Assembly (NCBI GenBank): GCA_033065855.1
Contig: JAVXUO010001066.1
Span: forward strand, 434,001-498,000
Source: Escallonia rubra
Taxonomy: Eukaryota; Streptophyta; Magnoliopsida; Escalloniales; Escalloniaceae
DNA length: 64,000 bases
Reading direction: 5' to 3'
Of this stretch, positions 12,522-24,647 are shown in pieces. Each line of letters opens with the position of its first letter. The first letter of the stretch is position 1. The notes under the pieces were generated by a model. It worked only from the letters and a program-made list of their open reading frames with translations, was not told the DNA's origin and searched no databases. The position numbers were made by a program, and so were the translations under genes.

Positions 12522-15500
12522 TTATTTGAAAGCAGCTCTGGCATTGGAGGAAGATGAATATAGCAGTGATGACGCAGAGAAGCTCGAATTATTGCTGTTT
12601 GAGTACAAGCGCTGCATTGCTGTGGAGGGGCCTTCACTGTAGGATTTATTAATCTCTTGTCCACCATTTGCTGGAGATCCTTTAAGAAGCATGTCAACTT
12701 TCGCACTCTCCTCTCTGTCATGTCTTATTTCCATGAGCATTGCCGCGACATCCTTCATTGTAGGCCGATCGTCTGGGGAGGGATTTGTGCAAAGTAAAGC
12801 CACTCCTAAGGTCTGTATCATCTCCTCGATTTCAGACTCAGGCCGGGCACGTAAGCTGGGGTCTAGCACCTCAGTTCCGCCTCTTCTCTGCCTTACCCAG
12901 TCCACAATGTGTAGCCCATCAGGTATGGTGGGATCAATTGGTTGCTTCCCAGTTAGCACTTCAAGCACAACTACCCCGTAGCTGTATACGTCGCTCTTCT
13001 CCGTGATCTTCATCATGTACCCATACTCTGCAGACCACAAGCAAGGTAACAATGCCTAATGAGCTTCATCATTTGTATACATTAAGCATCAGCTAAACTA
13101 TCTTAGTGCATTTTTATGGATCGGGGTTAGTTTCAGTGTAACACTTTAAATAGTACAGTTACAGAAACAAGTGCTGGCAGTTCATGCTAGCAGTTCAAAG
13201 TCATATTGCGTGAGTTAATGTACTTAGGAACAAAATCAATTTGAAAAGCACTGCCCCTAAGCTTTTGAGTACTACCAAGCAAATTACTTTGAAAACTCTT
13301 AAATACCCCCGAACTGCACTGCCAGATGGGGCCTTAGGCAACTCTGAAATGTTGTCTTGTGAACTAACAACTTTGTACATATTTTTCCAACTTTTCCATA
13401 ACACAAGCATAGCTACTACAATTATGAATTTTGATCTTAACTTACGGAACTCCTAGAATATACGTGAGATGAAATTCTAGGACTGTGGAACTAACCTGGA
13501 GCAATATAACCATAGGAACCAGCGATGGTACTGGAAGATCGAGCAAAATCTCTATCGTCAACAAGTTTGGCAAGTCCAAAATCAGCAATGTAGGGCTCAA
13601 ATTCAAGACCAATGAGGATATTGTTGGCCTTTATGTCTCTGTGGACAATGGGAGGAACACAATCATGGTGCAGATAGGCCAAGCCTTGAGCTGCCCCCAG
13701 GACAATTCCATACTTCAAGTCCCATTCCAAGCAGCAACCACTTTTTTCGTGAAGGATACTACCTAAGCTCCCGTTAGGCATGTAATCATACATCAGCAAT
13801 TTTGTGTTCTGGTTCCAGCAGCAACCCAAGAACTTAACAATGTTCTTGTGACGGATTGAACCAAGGGTTTTTACCTCAGTCGAGAATGAATCACGAACTC
13901 CTCCACTAATTCCAAGCTGGTCATTTTGACAGTATCCGGCTGCCATCGTTGTTGGCCACAGCTTCTTCACCGCAATTACTTCACCATTATCCAAGTCTGC
14001 ACGATAAACAATCCCTGAGCAACCCTTTCCAATCACATTGGCCTCCACTAGACATTTAAGAATTTGCTGGACTGTAAAATTTAGCTTCTGGAATGGCGTG
14101 AATTGCCAACCTAACGTGTCCCCACCTCCCATTTCAGAGTTGTTATCATCTCCCTTCATTCGATGAACCCGAAAAATTGCTATTGTCCCAAGAATTGCCA
14201 TTGCCACAGTAGCACTAGCAAGCAACGCAATGGCCAGTTTAAGTCTCTTGGACTTCCTTGAATCCCCATCATTTTGCGTTCCCATTGCTGCTGCATTACT
14301 TAAGAAGCATGACTGGTGGCCTAAAGAACATAAGCCTTGGTTTCCCGCCAGTTCTGTTGCCGTTAGTTGTCTGAACAACTTGTTGTCAGGAAGATAACCA
14401 CTGAAGTTGTTGTAGGATACGTTCAGAGACACGAGGTTTTCAAGACCTGAAAGTACCATTAAGTCGCCTCCAAGCTTGTTGTGTGAAAGATCTAGTATTG
14501 AAAGCTTGTTTAGAGTAGATATCTGAGTTGGGATTACGCCAGTTAAGGCATTCCAACTCAAATTCAGAGCAATGTCAAGAGACTCAATGTCAAAAAGTTC
14601 AACCGGGATGCTGCCAGAGAGCCCATTACTGCTAAGATCAAGCAATTGCAGACCTAAGCAGTGGCCTAATGACGAGGGGATTGATCCAGACAGGGAGTTA
14701 CTGCTAAGTATAAGTCTACTGAGGGAAGTAAGCTGACCGTAACTCCCTGGAATAGGACCCACAAACTGATTCATGGAAACATCGAACACCTGGAGACTGT
14801 TGAGTGAAGATAGAGAGCTAGGCAACATGCCTCCGAGAGTATTGCTGCCTAGATTTAGCATTTGCAGTTCTGTACAATTTCCAATCTCATATGGCACTAG
14901 TCCTGTGAGATGGTTTCCAGAGAGGTCAAGGAAACTGAGTTTATCAAGAAACCCTATTTCTTTAGGAACCTCTCCACTGATTTTATTCTGCACAAGTCGC
15001 AGCCGAATAAGAGAGCTGCAATTACCTATCTCTGGTGGAATGGGACCAGAAATGTCGTTGGAGATCAAGAGAAGCTTTGTTAGGTTCTGTAGCTGAAATA
15101 TGCCAGGAGGTAAGCTACCGGTGAGAGAATTGTGGGACAAATCTAGAGCTTGGAGGCTTCTGCACCCAGCTAAATCTGAAGGTATGCCTCCTTCAAGTCT
15201 GTTCTGCCAGGCAAAGAAGACTGTTAGCGCTGTCAACATTCCAAGCTCTGGAGGAATCAAACCTGATATCTGATTAGTATCAATCTGTAACTGTTCCAAG
15301 TTTGTTGCATTGGAGAGAACGGGGGGGATTGAACCCGAGATATTGTTGTTACTAATCATCAATTCTTCAAGTTGTGTGAGATTCCCAAATGACCAAGGTA
15401 TGCTTCCAGAGAAAAAATTTAGCGAAATATCGATAATCTTCAAGCTTCTACAGTTCCCAATTTCCTCAGGAACTGGCCCAACAAGATTGTTTTGCCATAG

Positions 15501-16418
15501 CAACATTTTCTCTAGCTTCTGAAGCTTGCCTAACTGTGGTGGAAGCGGACCCGAGTGACCATTCTCATACAAGTACAAGTCAATGAGCTCTGAACAGTTC
15601 CCTAGTTCTGGTGGTATCTCCCCTGAAAGCATTGTAGTATAAATTGAAAGCGTCTGAAGCTTGCTTAATTTACCCAATGAAGGAGGTAGTGAGCCAGATA
15701 TCTTTGTATCAGCTAGGCCTAACACCTTTAAATTCTGGCAGTTCCCGAGCTCATCTGGTATCTTCCCGGAAATGTCTTTGTTCCCTCCGGCTCGAATAGT
15801 TTCCAGGCTCAGCAGTTTGCCTAATTCAACTGGAAGATCGCCGCTCAATTGGTTATCAAATATCAGGAGATTCTTAAGATTGGTGCAATTGGCGATCTCT
15901 AGTGGAATTTTTCCAGTAAGCTGGTTGGAGTTCAGTGTCAAGTCCTGAAGGTTTTGGAGCTTACCGATGGTGGTTGGAATACTTCCCACAAGACTGTTTG
16001 CACTAACATCGATTGATGTAAGTGAAGTGCACTCTCCAAGTTCAGGTGGGATAGTTCCAGTGAGGTTAGCTCCAGAAATGGTAAGTTTCTCAAGGAAGGG
16101 AAGTGAAGAAAGATTGGAAGGAAAGACAAGTGTAGATAGCTGAATGGACTGGATACTGATTTGGGTAACAAAATTTTGAGAATTACATGTGATGTGAGAC
16201 CAATGACAAGGGTTGGAGTCTAACTGGTTCCAGTTTGAGAAAGCAGGCTGTGGTGAAGCAGAGCTTTGAAGCCACGATGTTAGCACAAGAACTTCATCGT
16301 TATTGGATGAAACGGAATGTGACAAGAGTACAAAGATAAGGAGGAGATAGTGGTACTGGAGGTGGTGCTGCTGGTTGTTGTAGGAGTTCAAGGCTTGCCT
16401 CGGCATTGGCATTTGCAT
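12522..16418 (-). CDS. LRR-XI receptor kinase, RGI/RCH (RGF-peptide receptor) type
   Basis: Two exons, 16418-13496 and 13027-12522, with a 468-base GT-AG intron placed so that the kinase motif reads APEYGY across the junction. The product is about 1142 residues: hydrophobic signal peptide (about 22-38), cysteine-bearing LRR cap, about two dozen LRRs, a transmembrane segment near 724-747, then a kinase with all key residues intact: GKGCSG (about 795), AVKKLW lysine (about 816), HRDIKANN (about 922) and DFGLAK (about 948). The sequence RAGG at 209-212 matches the RxGG motif known from RGF/GLV receptors for recognising the sulfated peptide, and an RLR triplet near 470 matches the RxR pocket for a peptide carboxyl end. 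The likely role is plasma-membrane perception of a sulfated root-meristem peptide. It most resembles RGI1/RGI2, but paralogue choice needs a tree. A 13-codon upstream ORF precedes it. Confidence 0.92.
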
Positions 16419-16436
16419 TTTGCCTCAAATCCCAAA

Positions 16437-16478
16437 CTAGTTTTCTGGGTTTTGCATTGGGTCTCTCTTTCTTTGCAT
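16437..16478 (-). promoter_or_regulatory. Upstream ORF in receptor-kinase leader
   Basis: Reading leftward, an AUG at 16478-16476 opens a 13-codon frame with a second in-frame AUG and a UAG at 16439-16437. It ends 18 bases before the main AUG at 16418-16416. If it is in the transcript it could limit translation by requiring leaky scanning or re-initiation. The transcription start is unknown. Confidence 0.45.
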
Positions 16479-17955
16479 CTCTTGGTTTATTGGTTCCTTT
16501 GCACTCACTCTTTCACTGATGCTAGTAGTAACAACACGGCTTGTCTAGTGCTACTCTCTACTTGCTTTGCAGACAAGTAAGAAAATCAAGCAGATATGTA
16601 TAAAGAAGGACAAGGGACCAATAATTAAAGATTAGCAGCGTCCCACACCACCTCCCATCCTCCACCATCTTCACCTCGGGGTTCTGTATGTCTTCTGTGC
16701 TTTCTGCTCTTATATTATATTTTTGGATAGGCAGTGTTGGATTGTTCAAGCCAATGAGCAGATACACCATGTGTTCTTGCATTGTTTTCCTCAATATAAT
16801 TAGTGATGTAAGTGGCATCCTCCATTGACAATTGGGCCACAAGCTGTTCATATGGAAATTGAAAGTATTGCGTCCTCTCTTTTCCTTTGGTGATTAGAAT
16901 TTCATGCATGTCGCATGTTATACAATAATTTTTGGCTTCTGAAGCACAACCATCAGAAAGAAGAAAAACCAAGTAAACAAAAGTTTGCACGGTCCATTGT
17001 CCTCATCTGCAAATGTTTGTGAGTTTTTTATTCTGGTATATATCACAAGAGCCAAAAACCTGCAAACACTAACTGGTAACTAATCTAAAACTTGTCGAGG
17101 TAATATGTTCCACCCTAGCTATTTCGTACACTTTTGCAGCTAAGTTAAAAGTAGAGTACCGAAACTTGGGTCATAATCACTGTTTTTGAGGCTAAACCAT
17201 GTGGTTTATGAACTAATTTTCCACCATAGACCTGACCAAACTAGTCCCTTTAGAGTTTTAAACAACTGCATGAGTCATGACTGGCCCAGGCTCGTCAAGC
17301 TTAGACACCAATAAATGACTGAAATAACGTTGATAGCCCAGAGTTCTAGGTTGTGGCTTGGGAACCCCAACAAATGGAATCTATACACGTTTTTCTGCTA
17401 CTTTTGTCAACACACCATCGTCCCCCTCCCCCTCCCCACCCCCACCCCCCCCCCACACACAAAACCTCCCATTACCATCTGTTTTGATGTGTAGCCTCTG
17501 TTTGGTAGTGACATTATATTGGCTCGAGGACTTGAGCCACTAGTTAGCAATATTGGGATTGGCCTTGTATTTTTTGATTTTGTATGCACTCCTTTTGTTG
17601 TCCTCCTTTTCAAAAATTTGTAGCTAGTTTTGCTTCTTTTTAATTTGTTCACTGCATTATTCCAAAAAACTGAAACTTGTCAATGAGATGTTTCACTTAC
17701 AATGACAACTGAATAAATAAGCAAGTGCTTTCAAGAACAACTGTATACATATAGGCACTCCTTCACTTTTTCCACAATTTTTTTGTCTCCAAGGAGAGTA
17801 AGAGTTATGTATTTAGGGTGACGCTACACCTTTCATGACTAAAGAATCAAAAAGTGCCGCTACTCCCTTTTTAGTGACAAAAGTATGTAAATTTATCCGA
17901 GAAGGGAATGCTTTAGTCCCACCTAGGTAAGCTTTTTTCTTCATCAGTCCTTGAT
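16479..17955. other. Receptor-kinase promoter side, no gene seen
   Basis: Holds the presumed promoter and leader of the minus-strand kinase and a C-rich tract near 17423-17455. No coding sequence with a recognisable domain was found. Confidence 0.45.
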
Positions 17956-17959
17956 AAGT

Positions 17960-18910
17960 CTAATTAAGGCCAAAAAAGAAAAATTTATCGTATCAAATGC
18001 TTTTTATTTTTGGATAATATTACTACGACTGTGTTTGTCATAATAACACTTTATGCCCATTGACAAAACAGATGTTGACGGTGCTAAAAAAGATCTTGTG
18101 AAAAGACAAATTTGCCTCCTCTCTTTTCAATGCCTTTTTGTCTCATTTCTCTCATACTCAGGCACTAGCATCGCTCCACCACTAACAACCACCATGCCAC
18201 CGTAACACCACCATAACTGACCCTCCCCTAGCCCCAACCAACCACCATTATATCCTCCACCACAACACGACCTCATATACACATAGGGTGTTGCCCCCTT
18301 CAATGTCAACCCCACCACCATATCTTCCTCTATTCAACAATTATCATCGCACCATTGCAACAGCACCGCGACACACGCACACCATCTCTAGCCACTATGA
18401 CACGGCCACCACAGACCATCGATGCCAGTAGTCGCCATAATCCTGCACCGCCACAGTAAAGTCCATCTCCATAATCAGATTTGGGCGCACACACACCCTT
18501 AAATCTGCATACACAAATTGTGCAGATTTGTGCGCACACACGCAACTCAAATTCTGTCACTGCTTCAAAATTCTTCCAATTTCTTGAACAAATCTCTTAA
18601 AAAATGTCGCTGCTTGGAGATTAGAGGGAGGAGAAAGAAGAGAGCACTGAGGGAAAAGAGAGAGAGAGAGAGAGAGAGAGTATATAATACGTATTTAGTG
18701 TCAAAATACATATTAAGCATAATATTGGCATTTGACAATACGAAATGGCCACATTAGTAAAAAACGTTAAGTTAGGGTCACGGAACTTTAACATAGAGAA
18801 ATTTATACAATTGTTTCATATTTTGGATAGACGTATTCATTTTGTGAAAAAAGTGTTTTTGACTATAATTTTTTTCCTAAACTCAGAAAGTTTAATGACA
18901 TCTACATATT
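17960..18910. mobile_element. Non-autonomous DNA-element copy 2, inverted relative to copy 1
   Basis: The right about 230 bases (18680-18905) are the reverse-complement counterpart of the left end of the 6.4-kb element, and the left part (about 18045-18110) matches that element's right end. The core (18150-18560) is rich in CCACCA-type sequence, the complement of the GGTGG-type core of copy 1. An AG microsatellite (18656-18680) sits at the same relative place as the CT tract of copy 1. It lies about 400 bases upstream of the plastid-protein gene. Exact ends were not resolved. Confidence 0.55.
18656..18680. repeat. AG microsatellite in mobile-element copy 2
   Basis: AG dinucleotide run inside the inverted element copy, corresponding to the CT-rich tract near 6750-6790 of the other copy. 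Confidence 0.85.
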
Positions 18911-19153
18911 TTATTTTATTTTTTGGGTGGGGGGTGGGGGGTTGTTCTTCGAGAGCAACTTAAGCTTAGATTATGCAAATGTGCCCCATTCACTTGGAGG
19001 TATAACACCACCACCCCCCGTTATGATTAAAAGATTTTTAGCGACAATCTATTATTGCAACTTCTTAGCGGCGCATCTTCAAATCCGAACCAGGAAAAGC
19101 CCTCCTCCTTCCTTAATCCAGCCCAATAGCCCAGGCCATTAGATTAGGGGCCC

Positions 19154-19161
19154 AATAAATA
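19154..19161 (+). promoter_or_regulatory. Possible TATA-like element for plastid-protein gene
   Basis: AATAAATA lies about 175 bases before the main AUG. Transcription starting about 30 bases further on would give a leader of about 145 bases whose first AUG is the AUG-UAA at 19329. The other TATA-like string (about 19303-19312) lies too close to the start codon to leave a normal leader. This is inference only. Confidence 0.25.
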
Positions 19162-19328
19162 CTGAAAGAGAATTCAGAATTCAAACAAGTGGAGCCTTTC
19201 AGAGTTCTCAGAATCACACAATTTCAAGCTCAATCAATCAGTCATCTCTCAAGTACAGAATTAGAATTATAGAATTTACGAAACTCACGCACACACGCAA
19301 ACGTATATATACACACAGATACACACCC

Positions 19329-19334
19329 ATGTAA
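19329..19334 (+). promoter_or_regulatory. Minimal AUG-UAA uORF overlapping the main start codon
   Basis: The sequence reads ATGTAATGG: a start codon (19329-19331) directly followed by a stop (19332-19334), whose last base is the first base of the main ATG (19334-19336). The upstream AUG has a weak context (C at -3, U at +4) and the main AUG a strong one (G at -3 and +4). AUG-stop elements are known in plants, the boron-controlled NIP5;1 leader being the precedent, to stall ribosomes. Confidence 0.6.
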
Positions 19335-22300
19335 TGGCTGCTTCGCTTATTTTTCATACCAACATCCTTTCTCTTCCATTTCAGTCTCCAAGATGTCACT
19401 CCAACAGTTGCAGAGCTAAAACCCTAGCAGCTCTAAGCCCTTGTCAGTTTCTTGCATCCAAATCCCTATCAAAGTTGAAAAAGAAGTCCCTGCCATTAAA
19501 CATTCAATTCAACAATCTCAGAACCCGCAAAACCCGCTCTGTGCCGGTGGTATATGCCGCTCAATCGAATTTCTTTAAAGGTATTGTCTTTCTATCTTCT
19601 GTAAGTTACCCTAATACGACAATTCCCTCCTGGTTTCCAGAACTTTTTCTTGGCATCTATTAGTGACACAATGCTTGACAGTTGACACGTTGTGATGCTG
19701 GCTAAGAGAATAGATTGTTCATTTGTTATGGTTGCTACATACGTTATGGTAGCTATCTGAAATGGTTTTCAGATGATTTTATAGGCTGATGTGCACTTAA
19801 TTTGGGAAAATCCGGAATATAACTAAGAAATTTCACGTGTTACCGTTGTTAAGTGAGTTTCTCGGGATGTTATTGTATGTAACATGGCCAAATTGATGGA
19901 GGGAGTTACGCATTGGTTTTATATAGCTTTTTTAAGTGCCTTTTGTATTGAATTTTGGTTTAAGTTTAAATTTGTCGCTTTTTTTTGGTAATTTTGCTGC
20001 CATCGGGTTCTGTCGTTATACTAAATTCGTTCAGGGAAAACTGAATCGAACTAAAATAGCAATCATGAAATAAAATAGTACCGTGTAGCAAGTCAAGCGG
20101 TGGTAAAACCATTATAAAAAGTCAATGTTTACATGCGCCAAGTCTGTCCTAGGAATTGGCAAAAAGTCGAAGGGGGGAATTCGAATGGGCTTGAGATGAC
20201 TAATTTCATGTTATCACGATGGCTTGAGGATGAGAATATTGAGAAAGGTCGGTAAGCAAAATCAGGTAAATTAGATGCAACTGTTTCCAAATGATTACCT
20301 CAATGTGTTTCTATATATATTGGAACCAGTGGTCAAGGCGTTGCTTTATTAAGCTCCACTTCACACAACCATGTTAATATGCACCTTGTTGGTTTTCATT
20401 TCCATTCTCACCCTTCTTTGCAAATTCAATGAACTAGTTCTTCAAACAGTGTTGAATGTTGGGAAGGATGGGATTGAAGCTGGAACAAATTTGGTGCCTG
20501 TAAGTTCATTCTCTCTGTATTACATTGCTGCCCTCCTTAGATTATCAGTCAATTTTTCATTTAGGATGACTTGCTATTTGATTGGACTATACATACTTCT
20601 CTTTTGGATGCTAGGATGCTGTTCCGAGACCAGTCGCAAGGATTTCTGTAACAGTAGTTGTGGGAGCGCTTGCTCTCTTTGTAATCAAGTCATTCCTATC
20701 TACAGCTTTCTTTGTACTGGTAAGTTTTCTGTCTCTAAGTTTCTCAGGATGCATGATCCCATTAGTGGTTTTTTTTTTCATATTTAGGAGTATAGTTTTA
20801 CCTTGTTCGTCGCTTACGAACATATTATAACTAGTATGCCGGACTATTTATGACCAATTTAAAATTTATTGTCGAAGAAAGCATTATGCTCTCTCTTACG
20901 AATTCTTTTGCTTTATGTGCTGATGCCGTGATTACGCGCACAACTTTGTAATCATGTCGATGCCAATTACAAAAAGGTTCTAGCTAGCACTCCTTGTCTC
21001 CACAAAGTTTCTTGGCCGAAGGACACTTATCCTGATTATTAGTGCTTAATGAAAAATACATGTCAGTTACAGAAAAATGGTTTACAATTAGCTTTTATTA
21101 AGTTTTTCAATTAAGATAGATAATAAAAACAAAGTTGTAATAACAATACCGACAACAATTATAGTAATGTGAGTTAGAACTCTATATGAGCTAAAGATGT
21201 CAGTGAGACAGGATTGCATGAAGTTATATTGATTCTACATCAGAAATTTGTAAGATTTGTGAACATGGAAATAGTTCATAAAAGAGGAACTCCCCAAAGT
21301 TGGAATGGTTATTCACGCGTCTCTGAGAGGAGAAAATGCTTGGAATAGCATGGAGAATTGTAAATCTGACATTACTTAAAAATTTTAGTTTTCACTGTAG
21401 TTGACTTTGACTTGAAAAAAGGATCTGCGTGTTGGTCTTGCTACCATAATGTATATGGTTCTGTGTTGAGATTCAGTTTCAAATCATATGCTTTTTTAGG
21501 TGCGTACTTTTAACTGGTTAACGATGATATATCAAGTATTTGTGTTGACATTCAGTTCCAAATAAAAGGCCATCTGTTAAAAAGCCCTAAAGTCTTCTCT
21601 ATACCTATAGCTTGGGAACCATTAATCATATGTTGTGGACTTGTATCTTATGAAGCAGAGATCTAACTGACTAGCATCTAGCGCTTTTATAAGTGGAAGT
21701 CTATAAGTTGGTGTAATTGCTTAGTCTTGTCATGGATCTATTCTTTGAGTATTTGCCTTATACTGCTACAAGTTCGATTTCTTGCACTCCATTTCATTGA
21801 AGGAGTTTTTTCGAGAATATGATGTGGGAAATGAGGTGCATCTAAACACTTAGATTCTACACACCCGCCCCTCTCCTTTCTTCAGTGGTCTGCTCTTTTC
21901 TGAATAGGATATATGATATCCCACATCAGGCAAGTGACAGTTTGTTATTGGCCTTATAAGACCCTTCCCGTGAACTCAGGAGTACCTAATTGGCTAGCCC
22001 TTTTGAGGAAGGCTTCGACCAGTGGTGGGCTGTGGACCTGGGTCATCATAGCATCGTACTTATGAGAAAACATACAGGTCAGATTTGGAACCCTCCAATA
22101 TGGCACAGGACAAGTTTTAGACACATTTGAGGCTGCTGCCTAGTTTGACATTCAAGTCTTACTTTTTCATCAGAGATGATAATCCCACTTCTAGTTTGGA
22201 TTAGCTCACGCCGAATGACTTTTAGTAGCGTTCATAACTGACACTGTTTGAATCTATAGTGACAAAGTGGAGTGGGCTTGCTCATATGAGGAGTGAGAAG

Positions 22301-23142
22301 ACCAATTTGCCTTTCCTTTTAGTACTTACTAACTCTTTTGCTATAAAATACAGTGGAATCTTAGTTGCTAGAGTTAAGAAGCATCATCTGATATGGCAGA
22401 TTTAACATGCATGTCTCAGCATGTTAATGTTCTAAATATTCATATTCAACTGTGTTGTGCTAGGTTGTGCATGTGATGCAGATACTACCAGATCAATTTT
22501 GCCATGGTGGCAATGGTTGTGGATTGTGCGGTGGTACTTAGCGAGAGGGAAGAGGGAGGGATTGTGCGGTGGTACTTGGCGAGAGGGAGGGAGGGAGGGA
22601 GAGACCCCTGCACAACATTCATAAATACGAGATCCAACACTTGGGATTTGATCGAACACGGTGTCGTCTTAAGTCATTTCTTTCCCAACTGGCATAACAA
22701 ATTAGAAAGAATCCTCCATTTCTCGTACTTAACAGGGGCCTCGTGCAACCCATTTCTGAAAGAATTCTATGTAGGTAAGTAGATTTCATTGTATCCTACT
22801 TTGTTGCTTTCTACAAATCCGTAAAGGGTGTAGTGGCATCAGTATGTAATTCTAGCACGTATAGGCTATCCATATCCTGGCTAAGCAAACGTGTTTTCGC
22901 TCTTAGTTTTTTTCTTTATAGCATTGACTGTTTTTCTCAAGTCTGGAGAACATGACTCCAGCTTCCTTTCTTGTATACAGGCCATGATGGGACTCATATA
23001 TTTCACATTCCTGGCTTTGAATAAGGATGAAGGCCCAAAAGGGGGCGGAGGATCAAAGGATGAAGGCCCAATGGGGACCGGAGGCACTTCTCCAGAAGAC
23101 ACTCTAGAAGAAGCAAGAAGAATTATGGAGAAGTACAAGTAG
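19334..23142 (+). CDS. Plastid-targeted small two-helix membrane protein
   Basis: Four exons: 19334-19580, 20450-20499, 20615-20719 and 22981-23142. All junctions are GT-AG and in phase, giving about 187 residues. The N-terminal 70 or so residues are rich in Ser, Lys and Arg and poor in acidic residues, as in a chloroplast transit peptide. A conserved-looking block follows (VLNVGKDGIEAGTNLVP, DAVPRPVARI), then a hydrophobic stretch (about 109-148) able to form two membrane helices. The Gly-rich hydrophilic tail ends in EDTLEEARRIMEKYK. It resembles an Arabidopsis protein reported in the chloroplast inner envelope (At1g42960, from memory). No biochemical function is known to me. The third intron is 2.26 kb. 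The start is fixed because no other Met precedes the second half of the hydrophobic region. The tail holds an 11-residue tandem repeat. Confidence 0.85.
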
Positions 23143-24640
23143 CAAAGCAGGATTAAGTCGTGCCAAGTGAGCTTGGCAATCCTCATTGACCTTTACGGTG
23201 GTGATGTTTTGCGTGTGGACTGAAATATCACCAGAATATATTCGTGGCGTGCAAGAGTTGGCAGTATACATGTAAGTTGGTCAAGAGCTTCTGTTCAAAT
23301 CGAGTGCTACTTTTTACAGAAATTATAACTTGAGAATTGAGTAACTTGATGCTTTTTAGTTTTTACCTAAAGCTGCATAGTGTTGATTACGATTCTCTAG
23401 CCTTATGTTTACTTTTTTTTTTGGGTGCACGCCTTATGTTTACTGCATCCCATTAAATGATTTAGTTATCATATTCCACGTTAGCCCTTCTCCAGATTTG
23501 CATCTTTGAACTCCAGTATGTGGAAATGGGGTAGAAAAGTGTGCTACCCCGAACTGCTTCTGGCCGCAAAACTAAATCCCCATCTTTGTTAGTGTGTACT
23601 TATATTCCAACTTGAGACTTCAGGTAGGGCTCAACTTATGTAAATATCAAGGCGAGCTAGTATAGTATCTTCTGTATTTTGAATGCGATCACATCAATGA
23701 CCCAAAAGAGATGTAATCATACTGAATATGTGGCAGCGAGTAGGCTGAAAATGTTGCGCTTGATCAAGCATTTCTGAATCATTTACATGATAGTGTTGAT
23801 AAATCTTGTTTCTTTTTCCTTAAGCGGGTCACTAATCACTATTAGACACATGATGCTGATTAAAGTGAAGAATCGACCAAATGTCATATATGTTGAGATA
23901 TCAATCCAACATAGAAAAATTAATGACCAATATTACAATGTATAAGCCTTGTGGGCCTCTCCTCTCATTGTCAATTGATTTTGAGTTGGATGCTTACACA
24001 ATACAAAGCAACGGCAGATTAAAATGTATATAGAAGACACTCATGACAGTAAAACACAAGAAAGAACACGGTCTCTCATGTAGGTCTGGCACCATCCTCA
24101 ATAACTTAATCCTTGTTGACTTGAGATATCTGCAAATGGAGTTGGAGGAGGGAACGAGAATCCGTTGTTATAATATACACGCTATATGAACAGAAATAAT
24201 TAGCATACTACGTAGGCAAAGGCCGAGGGGAACCAGGTTGATATTGCAGTTGTGAGTGAGTTTGAGGGACATTTTAAAGGTTCTCATCCTTGTAACCAGA
24301 CTTCCCTAGATTTGCAAATGAGGGATGTCCTCAGAATTCCCCAGAACAGTGCACTCACCTGGGGCACACTACTGTGCTAGAAGATATCAATCAGACATAA
24401 CATAGAACAACATAGTAAGCAAGAAAGTATGTTCACTAAGGAACTGCATACTAAACCAACTTGACCTTAATCTAGATCCTGAAAGGAGATGTGTGTAGTG
24501 AAGGAGTTCGTTCTCTTATATACCTCTTGCCCCCGGAGTAGGCAAATGCCAAAAGCACAATTGGGGGCCAAGAACTCATAAAATAGTAGTAAGATAACGA
24601 AAATAAAAACACTAAGAAAACCGCCTTCTTTAAGCTTAAA
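23143..24640. other. 3' flank and intergenic, no gene seen
   Basis: Presumed 3' UTR of the plastid-protein gene followed by AT-rich sequence. No domain-bearing frame on either strand. Confidence 0.45.
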
Positions 24641-24647
24641 GAGCATA

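Noticed and set aside
21810-22100. Possible TRIM or LTR fragment in intron 3 of the plastid-protein gene
   Set aside because: Words such as GATATCCCACATC recall plant LTRs, but no paired LTR, primer site or target duplication was found.
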